Positions 16,927 to 24,633 of a stretch of 64,000 nt of DNA are shown piece after piece. This DNA comes from UBA1535 sp002323775 (GTDB taxonomy: Bacteria > Bacillota > Clostridia > Tissierellales > Sedimentibacteraceae): the NCBI GenBank assembly GCA_031993545.1, contig DAMAHZ010000004.1, forward strand, positions 25,486 to 89,485, read 5' to 3'. Each line of letters begins with the position of its first letter. Position 1 is the first letter of the stretch. The notes under the pieces were generated by a model. It did no database searches. It was given only the letters and a program-made list of their open reading frames with translations, and was not told the origin of the DNA. Made by a program: the position numbers and the translations under genes.

Positions 16927-17325
16927 ATGAGCAAAGATATAGAAAATATCATAAAAACAACATTAGAAAACATCAATAATATGACAGAAAATGAAAAGCT
17001 GATAAGCAGCAAAATAAGCTATGAGAATGTCAATTTTCTTGCTATTTCAAAGCTTAATATGAATTTTATTATTGGAGGCAGTGACATAGACAAAAAGTTT
17101 AGAAATATCGACGTTAAGCCATTCGCTGGAGCTGCTTATGTCAATTTATCACTAAATCCGCAGTTTTTGATATATGAAAATCAAAATCAAATACAGTCAG
17201 TTAATCTAAATGGAACACAAAATATAAACAATGATTTGTCATCAATCATTTCAAATGTAGTTTCATACATAAAGGACTTAAAGGAGAAAAAAGTGAAAAA
17301 TGAAAAAGCTGAGAAATTTGAATAG
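16927..17325 (+). CDS. GerW/YtfJ-like sporulation protein
   Basis: The 132-aa protein has the GerW (YtfJ) outline: an N-terminal helix (IENIIKTTLENINNM), a beta-rich core, and a segment KPFAGAAYVNLSLNPQFLIYENQNQIQSVNL that matches the family's Gly-rich strand and PxxFLV strand. The usual glycine-rich stretch is weak, so it is a divergent member. YtfJ is needed for spore germination functions in Bacillus. Its 3' end overlaps the next gene by 26 nt if that gene starts at 17300. Confidence 0.6.
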   Translation: MSKDIENIIKTTLENINNMTENEKLISSKISYENVNFLAISKLNMNFIIGGSDIDKKFRNIDVKPFAGAAYVNLSLNPQFLIYENQNQIQSVNLNGTQNINNDLSSIISNVVSYIKDLKEKKVKNEKAEKFE

Positions 17326-18406
17326 ATTAAAAGAAATAAAAAACAGTTTATTTTATAAAAATAAACTGATGAATATTAAAATTGTTATTATAACATTATT
17401 GTTATGTGTTTTTTCTTTTCAGAATGTCTATGCTCTCGAATTTCCTAAAATATATGCTGAAAGCTATATTGTTATAGACAAAATCTCTGGAAGGATATTA
17501 GCATCAAAAAATGCTGATAAAAAAAGCTATATGGCAAGCACTACTAAAATTATGACTGCCATAACAGCCATTGAAAGTTATAATAATTTATATAGAAATC
17601 TTACTGTTCCTAAAGAATGCACAGGCATAGAAGGCTCAAGTATTTATCTTATCCCAAATCAAAATGCAACGATGATGGATTTATTGTATGGACTTATGCT
17701 TCGCTCTGGAAATGATGCTGCATTAGCTACTGCATACTTCGCAGGAGGCAGAAATATATTAAATTTTATAGAATCTATGAATTATAAGGCAAAGGCAATG
17801 GGTGCATTTAACACAAATTTTACAAACCCACATGGCTTGCACGATAAGAACCATTATACGACAGCATATGATTTAGCACTTATAACAAAATATGCTTTGC
17901 AGAATAAGTTGTTTAAGGAAATTGCAGCTGCTAAAAATTATTACAACAGCGATAACAATTTTTATTTTATAAATAAAAATAAAGTAGTATATCAGTACAA
18001 ATATGGAACAGGTGTAAAAATCGGTTATACTAAAACAGCAGGTAGATGCTTAGTAGCCTCTGCTCAAAAAGATGATATGGAAATCATAGTTGTAGTTTTG
18101 AATGATGGAAATTGGTTCAATGACAGCTATAAAGCTTTTGATTTTGCATTTAACAATTATAAAAATTACGATATAGTAAAAGAAAATCAAGAAATGCTAA
18201 AAGATGAAAAAAACATTCCAATTTATGCTGAAACAGGATTTAGTTATGTATTGACAGAAGAAGAAAAAAGCAATGTAAAGGTAGAAGTTACAAAAACTAT
18301 AGAGCATATATCAAGTGGTACAAATAATAAGGTATACGGTTTTTACAAAGTAATTCTAAATAATGATGTAATATATAATGGTAAGTTGATATATAGTTCT
18401 AATTAA
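17300..18406 (+). CDS. D-Ala-D-Ala carboxypeptidase family protein with KIG motif
   Basis: S11-family penicillin-binding protein, the second in this window. Motifs: S80-T-T-K83 (SxxK) and S136-G-N138 (SxN) are intact, but the third motif reads K240-I-G242 instead of K-T/S-G, which could weaken catalysis. The signal peptide begins at Met24 (MNIKIVIITLLLCVFSF), so the true start may be ATG 17369 rather than 17300. ATG 17300 has AAGGAG 13 nt upstream; an 11-bp hairpin lies just before 17369. Gene order after GerW resembles dacB placement in Clostridia. Confidence 0.82.
   Translation: MKKLRNLNRLKEIKNSLFYKNKLMNIKIVIITLLLCVFSFQNVYALEFPKIYAESYIVIDKISGRILASKNADKKSYMASTTKIMTAITAIESYNNLYRNLTVPKECTGIEGSSIYLIPNQNATMMDLLYGLMLRSGNDAALATAYFAGGRNILNFIESMNYKAKAMGAFNTNFTNPHGLHDKNHYTTAYDLALITKYALQNKLFKEIAAAKNYYNSDNNFYFINKNKVVYQYKYGTGVKIGYTKTAGRCLVASAQKDDMEIIVVVLNDGNWFNDSYKAFDFAFNNYKNYDIVKENQEMLKDEKNIPIYAETGFSYVLTEEEKSNVKVEVTKTIEHISSGTNNKVYGFYKVILNNDVIYNGKLIYSSN
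17344..17368. other. 11-bp triloop hairpin before an alternative start
   Basis: CAGTTTATTTT-ata-AAAATAAACTG is a perfect stem with a 3-nt loop. It ends exactly one base before ATG 17369, the start that would give a normal signal peptide. It lies inside the coding frame if the gene starts at 17300. Confidence 0.6.
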
Positions 18407-18421
18407 TAATAATATTATCAA

Positions 18422-18442
18422 AAGCACTCGGTTAGAGTGCTT
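18422..18442 (+). terminator. Probable terminator after the second carboxypeptidase gene
   Basis: AAGCACTC-ggtta-GAGTGCTT forms an 8-bp GC-containing stem 16 nt after the stop codon. The following T-run is short (TT, then AAAC), so it is a moderate candidate. Confidence 0.55.
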
Positions 18443-18474
18443 AAACTTTGTAAAATAAACAAAGCTTTCATCCA

Positions 18475-18523
18475 AAATTAAAAATATATTATAATTAATA
18501 AAATTATAATATATTTTTAATTT
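18475..18523. terminator. AT-only 22-bp hairpin between convergent genes
   Basis: A perfect 22-bp stem (18475-18496 with 18502-18523) closes on AATAA and contains only A and T. It lies between the plus-strand carboxypeptidase gene and the minus-strand gene ending at 18533, so it probably serves as a bidirectional terminator. Confidence 0.65.
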
Positions 18524-18532
18524 ATTCTATGA

Positions 18533-18742
18533 CTATTTGAATTTATCTCCAGTTTTGTAATCTTCTCTTGCCCAATTAGGTGCATTTATCGGACCAGCCT
18601 TAATGTTACCTGTTTTTGCTGGTCCCTGAATTTCTGGAACTGGTTCCTGTGTATTTTTTTGACGATTCATCTTGTTACGGTTCTCTGTACCATGATTTTT
18701 CTTATCATAAGGACTTGGTCTTCTCATGCCTGCCTTTGCCAT
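18533..18742 (-). CDS. Small conserved-looking basic protein, function unknown
   Basis: The 69-aa product begins MAKAGMRRPSPYDKKNHGTENRNK and contains PVPEIQGPAKTGNIKAGPIN. It is hydrophilic, rich in Lys, Asn and Pro, with no membrane segment. The start has a very strong AAAGGAGG site; the longer frame to 18778 only adds leader residues. The composition is like that of small spore proteins, but I do not recognise a named SASP family. It is transcribed against its neighbours and is divergent from the next gene. Confidence 0.7.
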   Translation of the reverse strand: MAKAGMRRPSPYDKKNHGTENRNKMNRQKNTQEPVPEIQGPAKTGNIKAGPINAPNWAREDYKTGDKFK

Positions 18743-18832
18743 TATTATACCTCCTTTTATCACTAATTTATTAAACAATTTAAAAAATTTATTAAATTGT
18801 TTCTAATATAGTTTTAGACTCTTTAAACAAAT

Positions 18833-18894
18833 TGATACAAGAGATATTTTTACATTTTTAACTTTTAATTTTTTTATATCATAAGTTTGTATCA
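18833..18894. other. Inverted repeat in divergent intergenic region
   Basis: TGATACAA at 18833-18840 and TTGTATCA at 18887-18894 are a perfect 8-nt inverted pair separated by 46 nt of AT-rich DNA, within the 220-bp space between divergent genes. It may be an operator pair or chance; no promoter boxes are clear. Confidence 0.3.
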
Positions 18895-18962
18895 TTTATA
18901 ATTATCAGATTTATGTTTAAACTAAAAAATATATATAATTATGTAAAGCAGGTGGATTTAAT

Positions 18963-19712
18963 TTGACTAAAACATCAAAAAGAGGTTTTGAATTAAACGA
19001 TAAAAGATGGTTTTCTGAAGATGAACTAATAAAACTAAAAAAAGCTCATGAGGAGATAAAGTGGCTATTGGATAGAGATTATAAATTGGAAGCTATAATG
19101 AATTTTGTTGGAGGGAGATATCAATTTACAATAAGACAAAGGGATGCCTTGAAACGTAGTACTTGCAGCACTAATAAGGAAATGCTTAGGAAAACAAAGG
19201 AGCTTAATATTGATAATATAACAGATAAAACGATAAACATAGATGGATTTAATTTAATTATAAATTTAGAAGTCGCCTTGTCAGGCGGAACATTAATTGT
19301 TGGCAATGATGGATTAGTAAGAGATTTGGCTGGGCTTAGAGGAACTTATAAACTAATTGACAAAACAGACACAGCTATAGAATATCTGTTTAGATTTTTA
19401 GAAACAAAGAAAATCAAAGCTGTTAATATTTATTTAGACTTACCTGTATCTAATTCTGGAAATCTTAAAATTCGAATCATGGAGCATACAAATAAATATA
19501 AAATTTTAACAAATGTGATATTAGTTAATAATGCAGATGTAGTATTGGAAAAATTTGATTTTGTGGTAACAAGCGATGCAACTATTTTAGATAAATGTAA
19601 TAGCTATATAAATTTAAGCAAAAACATAATAAATGAATATATACCAGATGCAAAATTAATATCATTATCAAACCCAACACTTATAGTATTAGAAAGTGAA
19701 CATCTTAATTAA
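18963..19712 (+). CDS. DUF434 domain protein
   Basis: The 249-aa protein has the DUF434 N-terminal region (KRGFELNDKRWFSEDELIKLKKAHEEIKWLL... VGGRYQFTIRQRDALKRSTC) followed by a domain with alternating beta strands and acidic residues (INIDGFNLIINLEVALSGG, VNIYLDLPVSNSG, FDFVVTSDATIL) that looks like a PIN-type or nuclease-like fold. Activity is uncharacterised. Start at TTG 18963, eight bases after AGGTGG. It stands alone, with its own promoter expected in the divergent region. Confidence 0.8.
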   Translation: MTKTSKRGFELNDKRWFSEDELIKLKKAHEEIKWLLDRDYKLEAIMNFVGGRYQFTIRQRDALKRSTCSTNKEMLRKTKELNIDNITDKTINIDGFNLIINLEVALSGGTLIVGNDGLVRDLAGLRGTYKLIDKTDTAIEYLFRFLETKKIKAVNIYLDLPVSNSGNLKIRIMEHTNKYKILTNVILVNNADVVLEKFDFVVTSDATILDKCNSYINLSKNIINEYIPDAKLISLSNPTLIVLESEHLN

Positions 19713-19805
19713 AACATTAAAGGGAGCTTAGATATATGAAAATACTAATCACATATATTAGCAACAAATATTTCCCCATTTGACAGGTGTTGTTAAAATT
19801 GTTAT

Positions 19806-19834
19806 TTGTATTTTTCAGCTAATTATAGTATAAT
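19806..19834 (+). promoter_or_regulatory. Promoter for rluB
   Basis: TTGTAT at 19806-19811 and TATAAT at 19829-19834 are spaced by 17 bp, 36 nt before the rluB start region. A TTGACA at 19780-19785 also occurs but has no matching -10 at a usual distance. Confidence 0.65.
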
Positions 19835-19875
19835 CTAAATAAAATTTATTTTTATAAAGAAATTGAGGAATGAAT

Positions 19876-20598
19876 ATGTCAGAAGAAAGATTACAAAAAT
19901 ATATAGCAAATTGTGGGATTAGTTCTAGGCGTAAGGCTGAGGAGCTTATTTTGCAAGGGAAAGTAGAGGTCAATGGTGAACTTGTTACACAGCTTGGATT
20001 TAAGGTTGATACTGATAAAGATCAGGTTTACATTGATGGAAAATTGATTAAACCCGTTGAAGAAAAAATTTATATAAAGCTTAATAAGCCTACAGGCTAT
20101 GTAACCACTGTAAAGGACCAATTTGACAGAAAATGCGTTATTGATTTAGTAAATATATCTGAACGTGTTTATCCTGTGGGTAGACTTGATTATGATACAA
20201 GCGGACTGATATTATTAACAAATGACGGGGAATTGTCGAATAGAATGATGCACCCTAGATATAAAGTATATAAAACCTATATAGCAAGGGTTAAAGGAAG
20301 AATGAATGCTACAGATATAGGCTGGTTAAGACACGGTATTAAAATTGATGATTATACAACAGCGCCTGCATTAGCTGATATAATAGAGACAGTAGAAACT
20401 GATGGAATTAAGACAACTGTTAAAATAAGCATATATGAGGGAAAAAACAGACAGGTTAGAAAGATGCTCGAAGCAGTTGGAAAAATGGTTGTAAGCCTTA
20501 AAAGAGTGTCATTTGGCGATATTGAGCTTGGAGAACTTAAACCGGGAGAATGGAAATACTTGAGTAAAAAAGAAATAGAATATTTGAAATCTTTATAA
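19876..20598 (+). CDS. rluB: rRNA pseudouridine synthase, RluB family
   Basis: RsuA/RluB-type enzyme that isomerises a uridine in 23S (or 16S) rRNA. An N-terminal S4 domain (ERLQKYIANCGISSRRKAEELILQGKVEVNG) is followed by the catalytic domain with the active-site aspartate in VGRLDYDTSGLILLTNDG and the C-terminal YEGKNRQVRKMLEAVG. ATG 19876 is better spaced from GAGGA than ATG 19870. Genes for RluB often follow scpB and dac genes in Clostridia, as here. Confidence 0.92.
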   Translation: MSEERLQKYIANCGISSRRKAEELILQGKVEVNGELVTQLGFKVDTDKDQVYIDGKLIKPVEEKIYIKLNKPTGYVTTVKDQFDRKCVIDLVNISERVYPVGRLDYDTSGLILLTNDGELSNRMMHPRYKVYKTYIARVKGRMNATDIGWLRHGIKIDDYTTAPALADIIETVETDGIKTTVKISIYEGKNRQVRKMLEAVGKMVVSLKRVSFGDIELGELKPGEWKYLSKKEIEYLKSL

Positions 20599-20688
20599 TT
20601 AATGAAAGTGTTATATCTTTATACTTGTTGATTTAATGAAGATTTATTTAAGTACGTAAAATTTAATTATAATAATAAAGGAAAAGCA

Positions 20689-21261
20689 ATGAAAGATATA
20701 AAATACGGACAAATTACAGATTTCGTTCATTTTTTAATTGAAAATAGCTATAAGGATAAAGAGAATATAATATTTGTAGATGCGACAGCTGGCAATGGCT
20801 TAGATACATTATTTTTATGCAGTTTATTTAAAAATAATGGTTTTGTATATGCTTTTGATATTCAAGAGGATGCGATAAACAATACTAGAAAATTACTAGA
20901 TAGCAATCTCTATTCAAATTATGAGCTTATAGTTGATTCACATGAGAATGTGCTTGAATACATAAAAGATAAGCAGATAGATGCGGCATTATTTAATTTA
21001 GGATATTTGCCTAATTCAGATAAAGCGATAAAAACAAATTATATAACAACTATAAATGCAATAAAAAATATAATGAGTAGACTAAAAAAATACGGAAGAA
21101 TTTATATTTGTGCATATATATTGCATGATAATGGCGAAGAAGCAAAGTATATCCTTGATTTTATCAGTTCATTAAGTAAAAAAGAATACAATGTAATCCA
21201 ATTAAAACTATTAAATAAAGAAAATTCTCCTCCTGAAATATATATTGTAGAAAAAAATTAA
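20689..21261 (+). CDS. mnmM: SAM-dependent methyltransferase, YtqB/MnmM family
   Basis: The 190-aa protein has the class I methyltransferase motif I VDATAGNGLDTLFLC and the family's FNLGYLPNSDKAIKT, which places it with YtqB. The Bacillus homologue has been shown to methylate the wobble-uridine nm5 group of tRNA (MnmM). The assignment rests on motifs, so the substrate is inferred. It lies 90 nt after rluB with an AAAGGAAAAGC ribosome site. Confidence 0.78.
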   Translation: MKDIKYGQITDFVHFLIENSYKDKENIIFVDATAGNGLDTLFLCSLFKNNGFVYAFDIQEDAINNTRKLLDSNLYSNYELIVDSHENVLEYIKDKQIDAALFNLGYLPNSDKAIKTNYITTINAIKNIMSRLKKYGRIYICAYILHDNGEEAKYILDFISSLSKKEYNVIQLKLLNKENSPPEIYIVEKN

Positions 21262-21546
21262 AGTTCTTTAATAATTTTTAAGTTTTAAATTTAATAGTAA
21301 GCTATATATTTGCATGATTAAAATATTTTTATTCATGTAAATTTTTTTTGGATTGTTAATTATAATACAATATTTAAGTTCATTAATGAAGTAAAACCAC
21401 ATCATTATGAGTTTTATAATTTTATAAATAGCATATAAACTAATTAAAAAATTGAATGAATTTAATTTAATGAAATCGTTTTGATTTGCTACTTTGTGAA
21501 TGTTTTGAATTAATTCTTGCAATTTGTTATTTTTATGAAATATTTC

Positions 21547-21574
21547 TTGCAAAAATAAAATAATGTGTTAATAT
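21547..21574 (+). promoter_or_regulatory. Candidate promoter of the korDABC operon
   Basis: TTGCAA at 21547-21552 and TAATAT at 21569-21574 are spaced by 16 bp. Transcription would start near 21581, leaving a leader of about 100 nt that contains the 21619-21637 palindrome. Confidence 0.45.
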
Positions 21575-21618
21575 ATATGGTGTAAAGCAAATAAATTGTA
21601 GAAAGATTAATTTTTATG

Positions 21619-21637
21619 TATGGACAAGTTGTCCATA
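21619..21637. promoter_or_regulatory. 19-bp perfect palindrome, candidate operator or leader hairpin
   Basis: TATGGACAA-g-TTGTCCATA is a perfect inverted repeat with a 1-nt centre, 51 nt before the korD start and downstream of the candidate promoter. A single-base centre suits a dimeric DNA-binding protein better than an RNA hairpin. It does not match CodY or Rex consensus sites that I know. Confidence 0.55.
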
Positions 21638-21687
21638 AAAAGTACATAGTTTAAATAATATAATAAAAACTAGGAGGATAGTTAAAA

Positions 21688-21894
21688 ATGGCTGAAAAAA
21701 AGGAGCTTATCATTAACAAAGATTGGTGTAAGGGCTGTGGGATTTGCGTGGCTTTCTGTCCAAAAAAGGTTCTCGCAATAGTAAAAGAAAAAACTACAGC
21801 AGTAGATATAGATAGTTGTATATCTTGTGGACTTTGTGAATTGAGATGTCCAGACAACGCTATATATTTAGTAGGAGGTAAAAAGGATGAGTAA
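21688..21894 (+). CDS. korD: 2-oxoacid:ferredoxin oxidoreductase, ferredoxin-like delta subunit
   Basis: The 68-aa protein carries two 4Fe-4S clusters: CKGCGICVAFCP (residues about 13-24) and CISCGLCELRCP, each CX2CX2CX3CP. It passes electrons from the alpha/beta catalytic core to ferredoxin. It is first of a four-gene operon in the order delta-alpha-beta-gamma and overlaps the alpha gene by 8 nt (ATGAGTAA). An AGGAGG site precedes the start. Confidence 0.92.
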   Translation: MAEKKELIINKDWCKGCGICVAFCPKKVLAIVKEKTTAVDIDSCISCGLCELRCPDNAIYLVGGKKDE

Positions 21895-23038
21895 CAAAAA
21901 ATATAAATTAGTTCAAGGAAATGAAGCCTGTGTAGAGGGTGCATTGGCAGCTGGTATGCGTTTTTATGCAGGTTATCCTATAACACCATCAACAGAAATC
22001 GCAGAAATTTCTGCTCAGAGACTTCCTCAATTAGGTGGAAAGTTTATACAAATGGAAGATGAAATTGCAAGTATGGCAGCTACTATAGGCGGTTCATTGG
22101 CAGGACTTAAATCAATGACAGCAACAAGTGGCCCAGGATTTTCACTTAAACAAGAAAACCTTGGATATGCTTGTTTAGCAGAAGTACCTTGCGTTATAGT
22201 AAACGTTCAAAGAGGTGGCCCAAGTACAGGACTTCCTACTTCTCCGGCTCAAGGCGATGTTATGCAAGCAAGATGGGGAACTCATGGAGACCATCCTGTA
22301 ATAGCATTGACTCCAAACTCTGTACAAGAAACATACGAATATGCTATTAAAGCTTTTAACTTAGCTGAAAAATACAGAACTCCTGTTATTTATCTTATGG
22401 ATGAAACAGTAGGACACATGAGAGAGAAGTTAGCACTGTTAGACCCGTCAGAAATAGAGACTATAGATAGAGTAAAACCAAGCTGTGAGCCAAAAGAATT
22501 TGTACAATATGCTGATAAATTCATGGATGAAAAAACAATGGTTCACCCATTCCCAGCTTTTGGTGAGGGATATAGAATACACGTTACAGGTTTAACACAT
22601 GATAAGACTGGTTTCCCTACTAATAACAACAAGTTATCTGGAGAATTAGTTGAAAGAATTTGTAACAAGGTTGAAATGAATGTAGATGATTTTGCATATT
22701 ACGAAGAATATAGATTAGAAGATGCTGAAACAGTTATAGTTGCATTTGGCGGAGTTTCAAGAAGCGCTAAAGAAGCAGTTGACGAATTAAGAGAAGCAGG
22801 AAAAAAGGTTGGAATGTTCAGACCGATAACTATTTGGCCATTACTTGAAAAGCAAATTGATGCTGTAGGTAAAAAAGCAAAAGAAATTTATGTTGCTGAA
22901 ATGAATATGGGACAATATTATTATGAAGTAGATAGAGTTGCCGGAAAAAATTGTAAAGTAAATAAGATTACAAAAGTAACTGGCGAATTGATAAGTCCTA
23001 AGGAGATTATTGACGCAATAAACGGAGGTAATAAATAA
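21887..23038 (+). CDS. korA: 2-oxoacid:ferredoxin oxidoreductase alpha subunit
   Basis: The alpha subunit (383 aa) of an enzyme that oxidatively decarboxylates a 2-oxoacid to its acyl-CoA with reduction of ferredoxin. The N-terminal pyrimidine-binding domain has VQGNEACVEGALAAGMRFYAGYPITPSTEIAE and MEDEIASMAATIGGSLAG; the later VIVAFGGVSRSAKEAVDELREAGKKVGMFRPITIWP is the domain II region. The organisation fits either 2-oxoglutarate (Kor) or branched-chain 2-oxoacid (Vor) enzymes; sequence inspection does not settle the substrate. Confidence 0.9.
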   Translation: MSNKKYKLVQGNEACVEGALAAGMRFYAGYPITPSTEIAEISAQRLPQLGGKFIQMEDEIASMAATIGGSLAGLKSMTATSGPGFSLKQENLGYACLAEVPCVIVNVQRGGPSTGLPTSPAQGDVMQARWGTHGDHPVIALTPNSVQETYEYAIKAFNLAEKYRTPVIYLMDETVGHMREKLALLDPSEIETIDRVKPSCEPKEFVQYADKFMDEKTMVHPFPAFGEGYRIHVTGLTHDKTGFPTNNNKLSGELVERICNKVEMNVDDFAYYEEYRLEDAETVIVAFGGVSRSAKEAVDELREAGKKVGMFRPITIWPLLEKQIDAVGKKAKEIYVAEMNMGQYYYEVDRVAGKNCKVNKITKVTGELISPKEIIDAINGGNK

Positions 23039-23859
23039 TGATGAACTGTAATGAAATAACTAATAAATATTTTAGAGAAGGCAAATTACCTCATATTTGG
23101 TGTCCAGGCTGCGGACATGGAATTATATTAAATGCAGTAGTTAGAGCAATAGATAATTTAGGCTTAAACAAAGATGAGGTTTGTGTAGTATCAGGTATAG
23201 GATGTTCATCAAGAGCACCGGGATATTTAGATTTCAATACATTACACACTACACACGGTAGAGCATTAGCATTTGCAACAGGTGTTAAGCATGCTAATCC
23301 TAATTTACACGTAATCGTAATTACCGGAGACGGAGATGCTTCTGCAATCGGAGGTAATCACTTAATACATGCAGCACGTAGAAACATTGATATAACTACT
23401 ATATGTTTTAACAATAATATATATGGTATGACAGGCGGACAATATTCACCTACAACACCATCAGGAGATTTAGCTACTACAGCTCCTTTTGGAAACATAG
23501 ACAGAGCGTTTGACTTATGTTCATTAGCGCAAGGAGCAGGAGCTACTTATGTTGGAAGGGCTACAGCATATCATGCTACACAGCTTACAACATTAGTAGA
23601 AAAAGCAATACAAAATAAAGGATTTTCATTCATAGAAGCTATAAGCGTATGTCCAACTTATTATGGAAGAAAGAATAAAAAAGGAACGGCTCCAGCTATG
23701 TTAAATTTCTTAAAGGATGCTTGTGCTGATAAAAAGGCTGTTGAGAGAAAACCTGAATTAGGCGAAAACAAAATAATTATAGGTGAGTTATACAACAATC
23801 CACAACCTGAATACACTGAAAGTTACAAAAAAATAGTTGAAAAGTTTCAACAACAATAG
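23038..23859 (+). CDS. korB: 2-oxoacid:ferredoxin oxidoreductase beta subunit
   Basis: The TPP-binding beta subunit (273 aa). The TPP/Mg motif is GDGDASAIGGNHLIHAARRN followed by ICFNNNIYGMTGGQ, and the N-terminal part has HIWCPGCGHGIILNAVVRA and SGIGCSSRAPGYLDF. The ATG overlaps the alpha stop codon by one base and has GGAGGT eight bases upstream. The 126-bp space to the gamma gene holds a hairpin array although the genes clearly belong together. Confidence 0.93.
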   Translation: MMNCNEITNKYFREGKLPHIWCPGCGHGIILNAVVRAIDNLGLNKDEVCVVSGIGCSSRAPGYLDFNTLHTTHGRALAFATGVKHANPNLHVIVITGDGDASAIGGNHLIHAARRNIDITTICFNNNIYGMTGGQYSPTTPSGDLATTAPFGNIDRAFDLCSLAQGAGATYVGRATAYHATQLTTLVEKAIQNKGFSFIEAISVCPTYYGRKNKKGTAPAMLNFLKDACADKKAVERKPELGENKIIIGELYNNPQPEYTESYKKIVEKFQQQ

Positions 23860-23870
23860 GGAATGGTAAA

Positions 23871-23970
23871 AGAGTGAAGAAAAAACAACCTTCACTCTAT
23901 AGAAGAATCGTACCGATTCCAGAGAATCGTTCCGATTCTCATCAAATTAGATGACGCCACGAAGTGGCGT
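23871..23970. repeat. Array of four stem-loops inside the kor operon
   Basis: Four perfect stems in a row: 23871-23898 (AGAGTGAAG/CTTCACTCT, 9 bp), 23905-23919 (GAATCG-tac-CGATTC), 23922-23940 (GAGAATCG-ttc-CGATTCTC) and 23954-23970 (ACGCCAC-gaa-GTGGCGT). Three have 3-nt loops. The GAATCG units match the module at 1277-1297. The last stem ends 5 nt before the korC GGAGGT site. No U-tract is present, so read-through is expected. Confidence 0.82.
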
Positions 23971-23985
23971 ATACTGGAGGTAACC

Positions 23986-24534
23986 ATGTTTCAAAAAAGA
24001 GAAATGAGATTAAGCGGATCTGGTGGACAGGGAGTTATACTTGCCGCTATAATATTTGCAGATGCTGCAATTGAAGATGGCTTGAATGCTATACAAACAC
24101 AGTCATATGGTCCTGAGGCAAGAGGAGGAGCAAGTAAGGCTGAGGTTATAATAAATGATAAAGAAATAAATTATCCAAAAGTAATGAAAAACAATTTACT
24201 ATTATCTTTAACACAAAAATCTTTTGACCAATATATAGGTTCTTTAGACGAGAACGGTGTTTTAGTTGTAGATGAAGATGTTGAAATTCCGGCAGATGTT
24301 AAAGCATCAAAAGTTTACAGATTACCAATAATTAGAACTGCTGATGAAAAAGTAGGTACTCATGTAGTTGCAAACATCGTTTCAATTGGTGTTATATATG
24401 AAATAATGTGCAAGGATATAATAAAGCTTGAAACTATTAAGGCTTCAATAGCAAACAGAGTTCCGAAGGCTACAATTGATAAAAATATGCAGGCATTTGA
24501 AGAAGGCGTTAATTTAGTAAAGGCAATGGCATAA
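23986..24534 (+). CDS. korC: 2-oxoacid:ferredoxin oxidoreductase gamma subunit
   Basis: The gamma subunit (182 aa) completes the enzyme. Family segments are MRLSGSGGQGVILAAIIFADAA near the N-terminus, TQSYGPEARGGASKAEVIIND, and the C-terminal LETIKASIANRVPKATIDKNMQAFEEG. A GGAGGT site follows directly on the hairpin array. A terminator lies just after the stop. Confidence 0.93.
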   Translation: MFQKREMRLSGSGGQGVILAAIIFADAAIEDGLNAIQTQSYGPEARGGASKAEVIINDKEINYPKVMKNNLLLSLTQKSFDQYIGSLDENGVLVVDEDVEIPADVKASKVYRLPIIRTADEKVGTHVVANIVSIGVIYEIMCKDIIKLETIKASIANRVPKATIDKNMQAFEEGVNLVKAMA

Positions 24535-24548
24535 GGATAGTACTTTTT

Positions 24549-24605
24549 AGAGGTATATCAAGTGAAAGCTTATTAAAAGTTTTCGTATTGATATGCCTCT
24601 TTATG
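24549..24605 (+). terminator. Terminator of the kor operon
   Basis: AGAGGTATATCAA at 24549-24561 pairs with TTGATATGCCTCT at 24588-24600 (13 bp, one G-U pair); inner bases AAAGC..TTTT can pair too. It lies 15 nt after the korC stop. The T-run afterwards is weak. Confidence 0.7.
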
Positions 24606-24633
24606 AATAAAAATTATATGGAGTGAAGATAAA

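Larger units (their letters stand above)
21262..21687. other. 426-bp AT-rich intergenic region before korD
   Basis: No convincing gene is present; a 94-codon minus-strand frame (21268-21552) is AT-driven low-complexity sequence without ribosome site. The region holds two copies of TTCTTGCAA exactly 30 bp apart (21514 and 21544), a probable promoter at 21547-21574 and a 19-bp palindrome at 21619-21637. Confidence 0.6.

Noticed and set aside
19736..19783. 15-codon frame MKILITYISNKYFPI with AAGGGAG upstream, before rluB
   Set aside because: It has a good ribosome site, but the rluB promoter found lies downstream of it, so it cannot be an rluB leader peptide from that promoter; a frame this short may be chance.
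21268..21552. 94-codon minus-strand frame before korD
   Set aside because: Ile/Leu/Lys/Asn-rich translation typical of AT-rich noncoding DNA, no ribosome site, and it overlaps promoter-like sequence of the kor operon.
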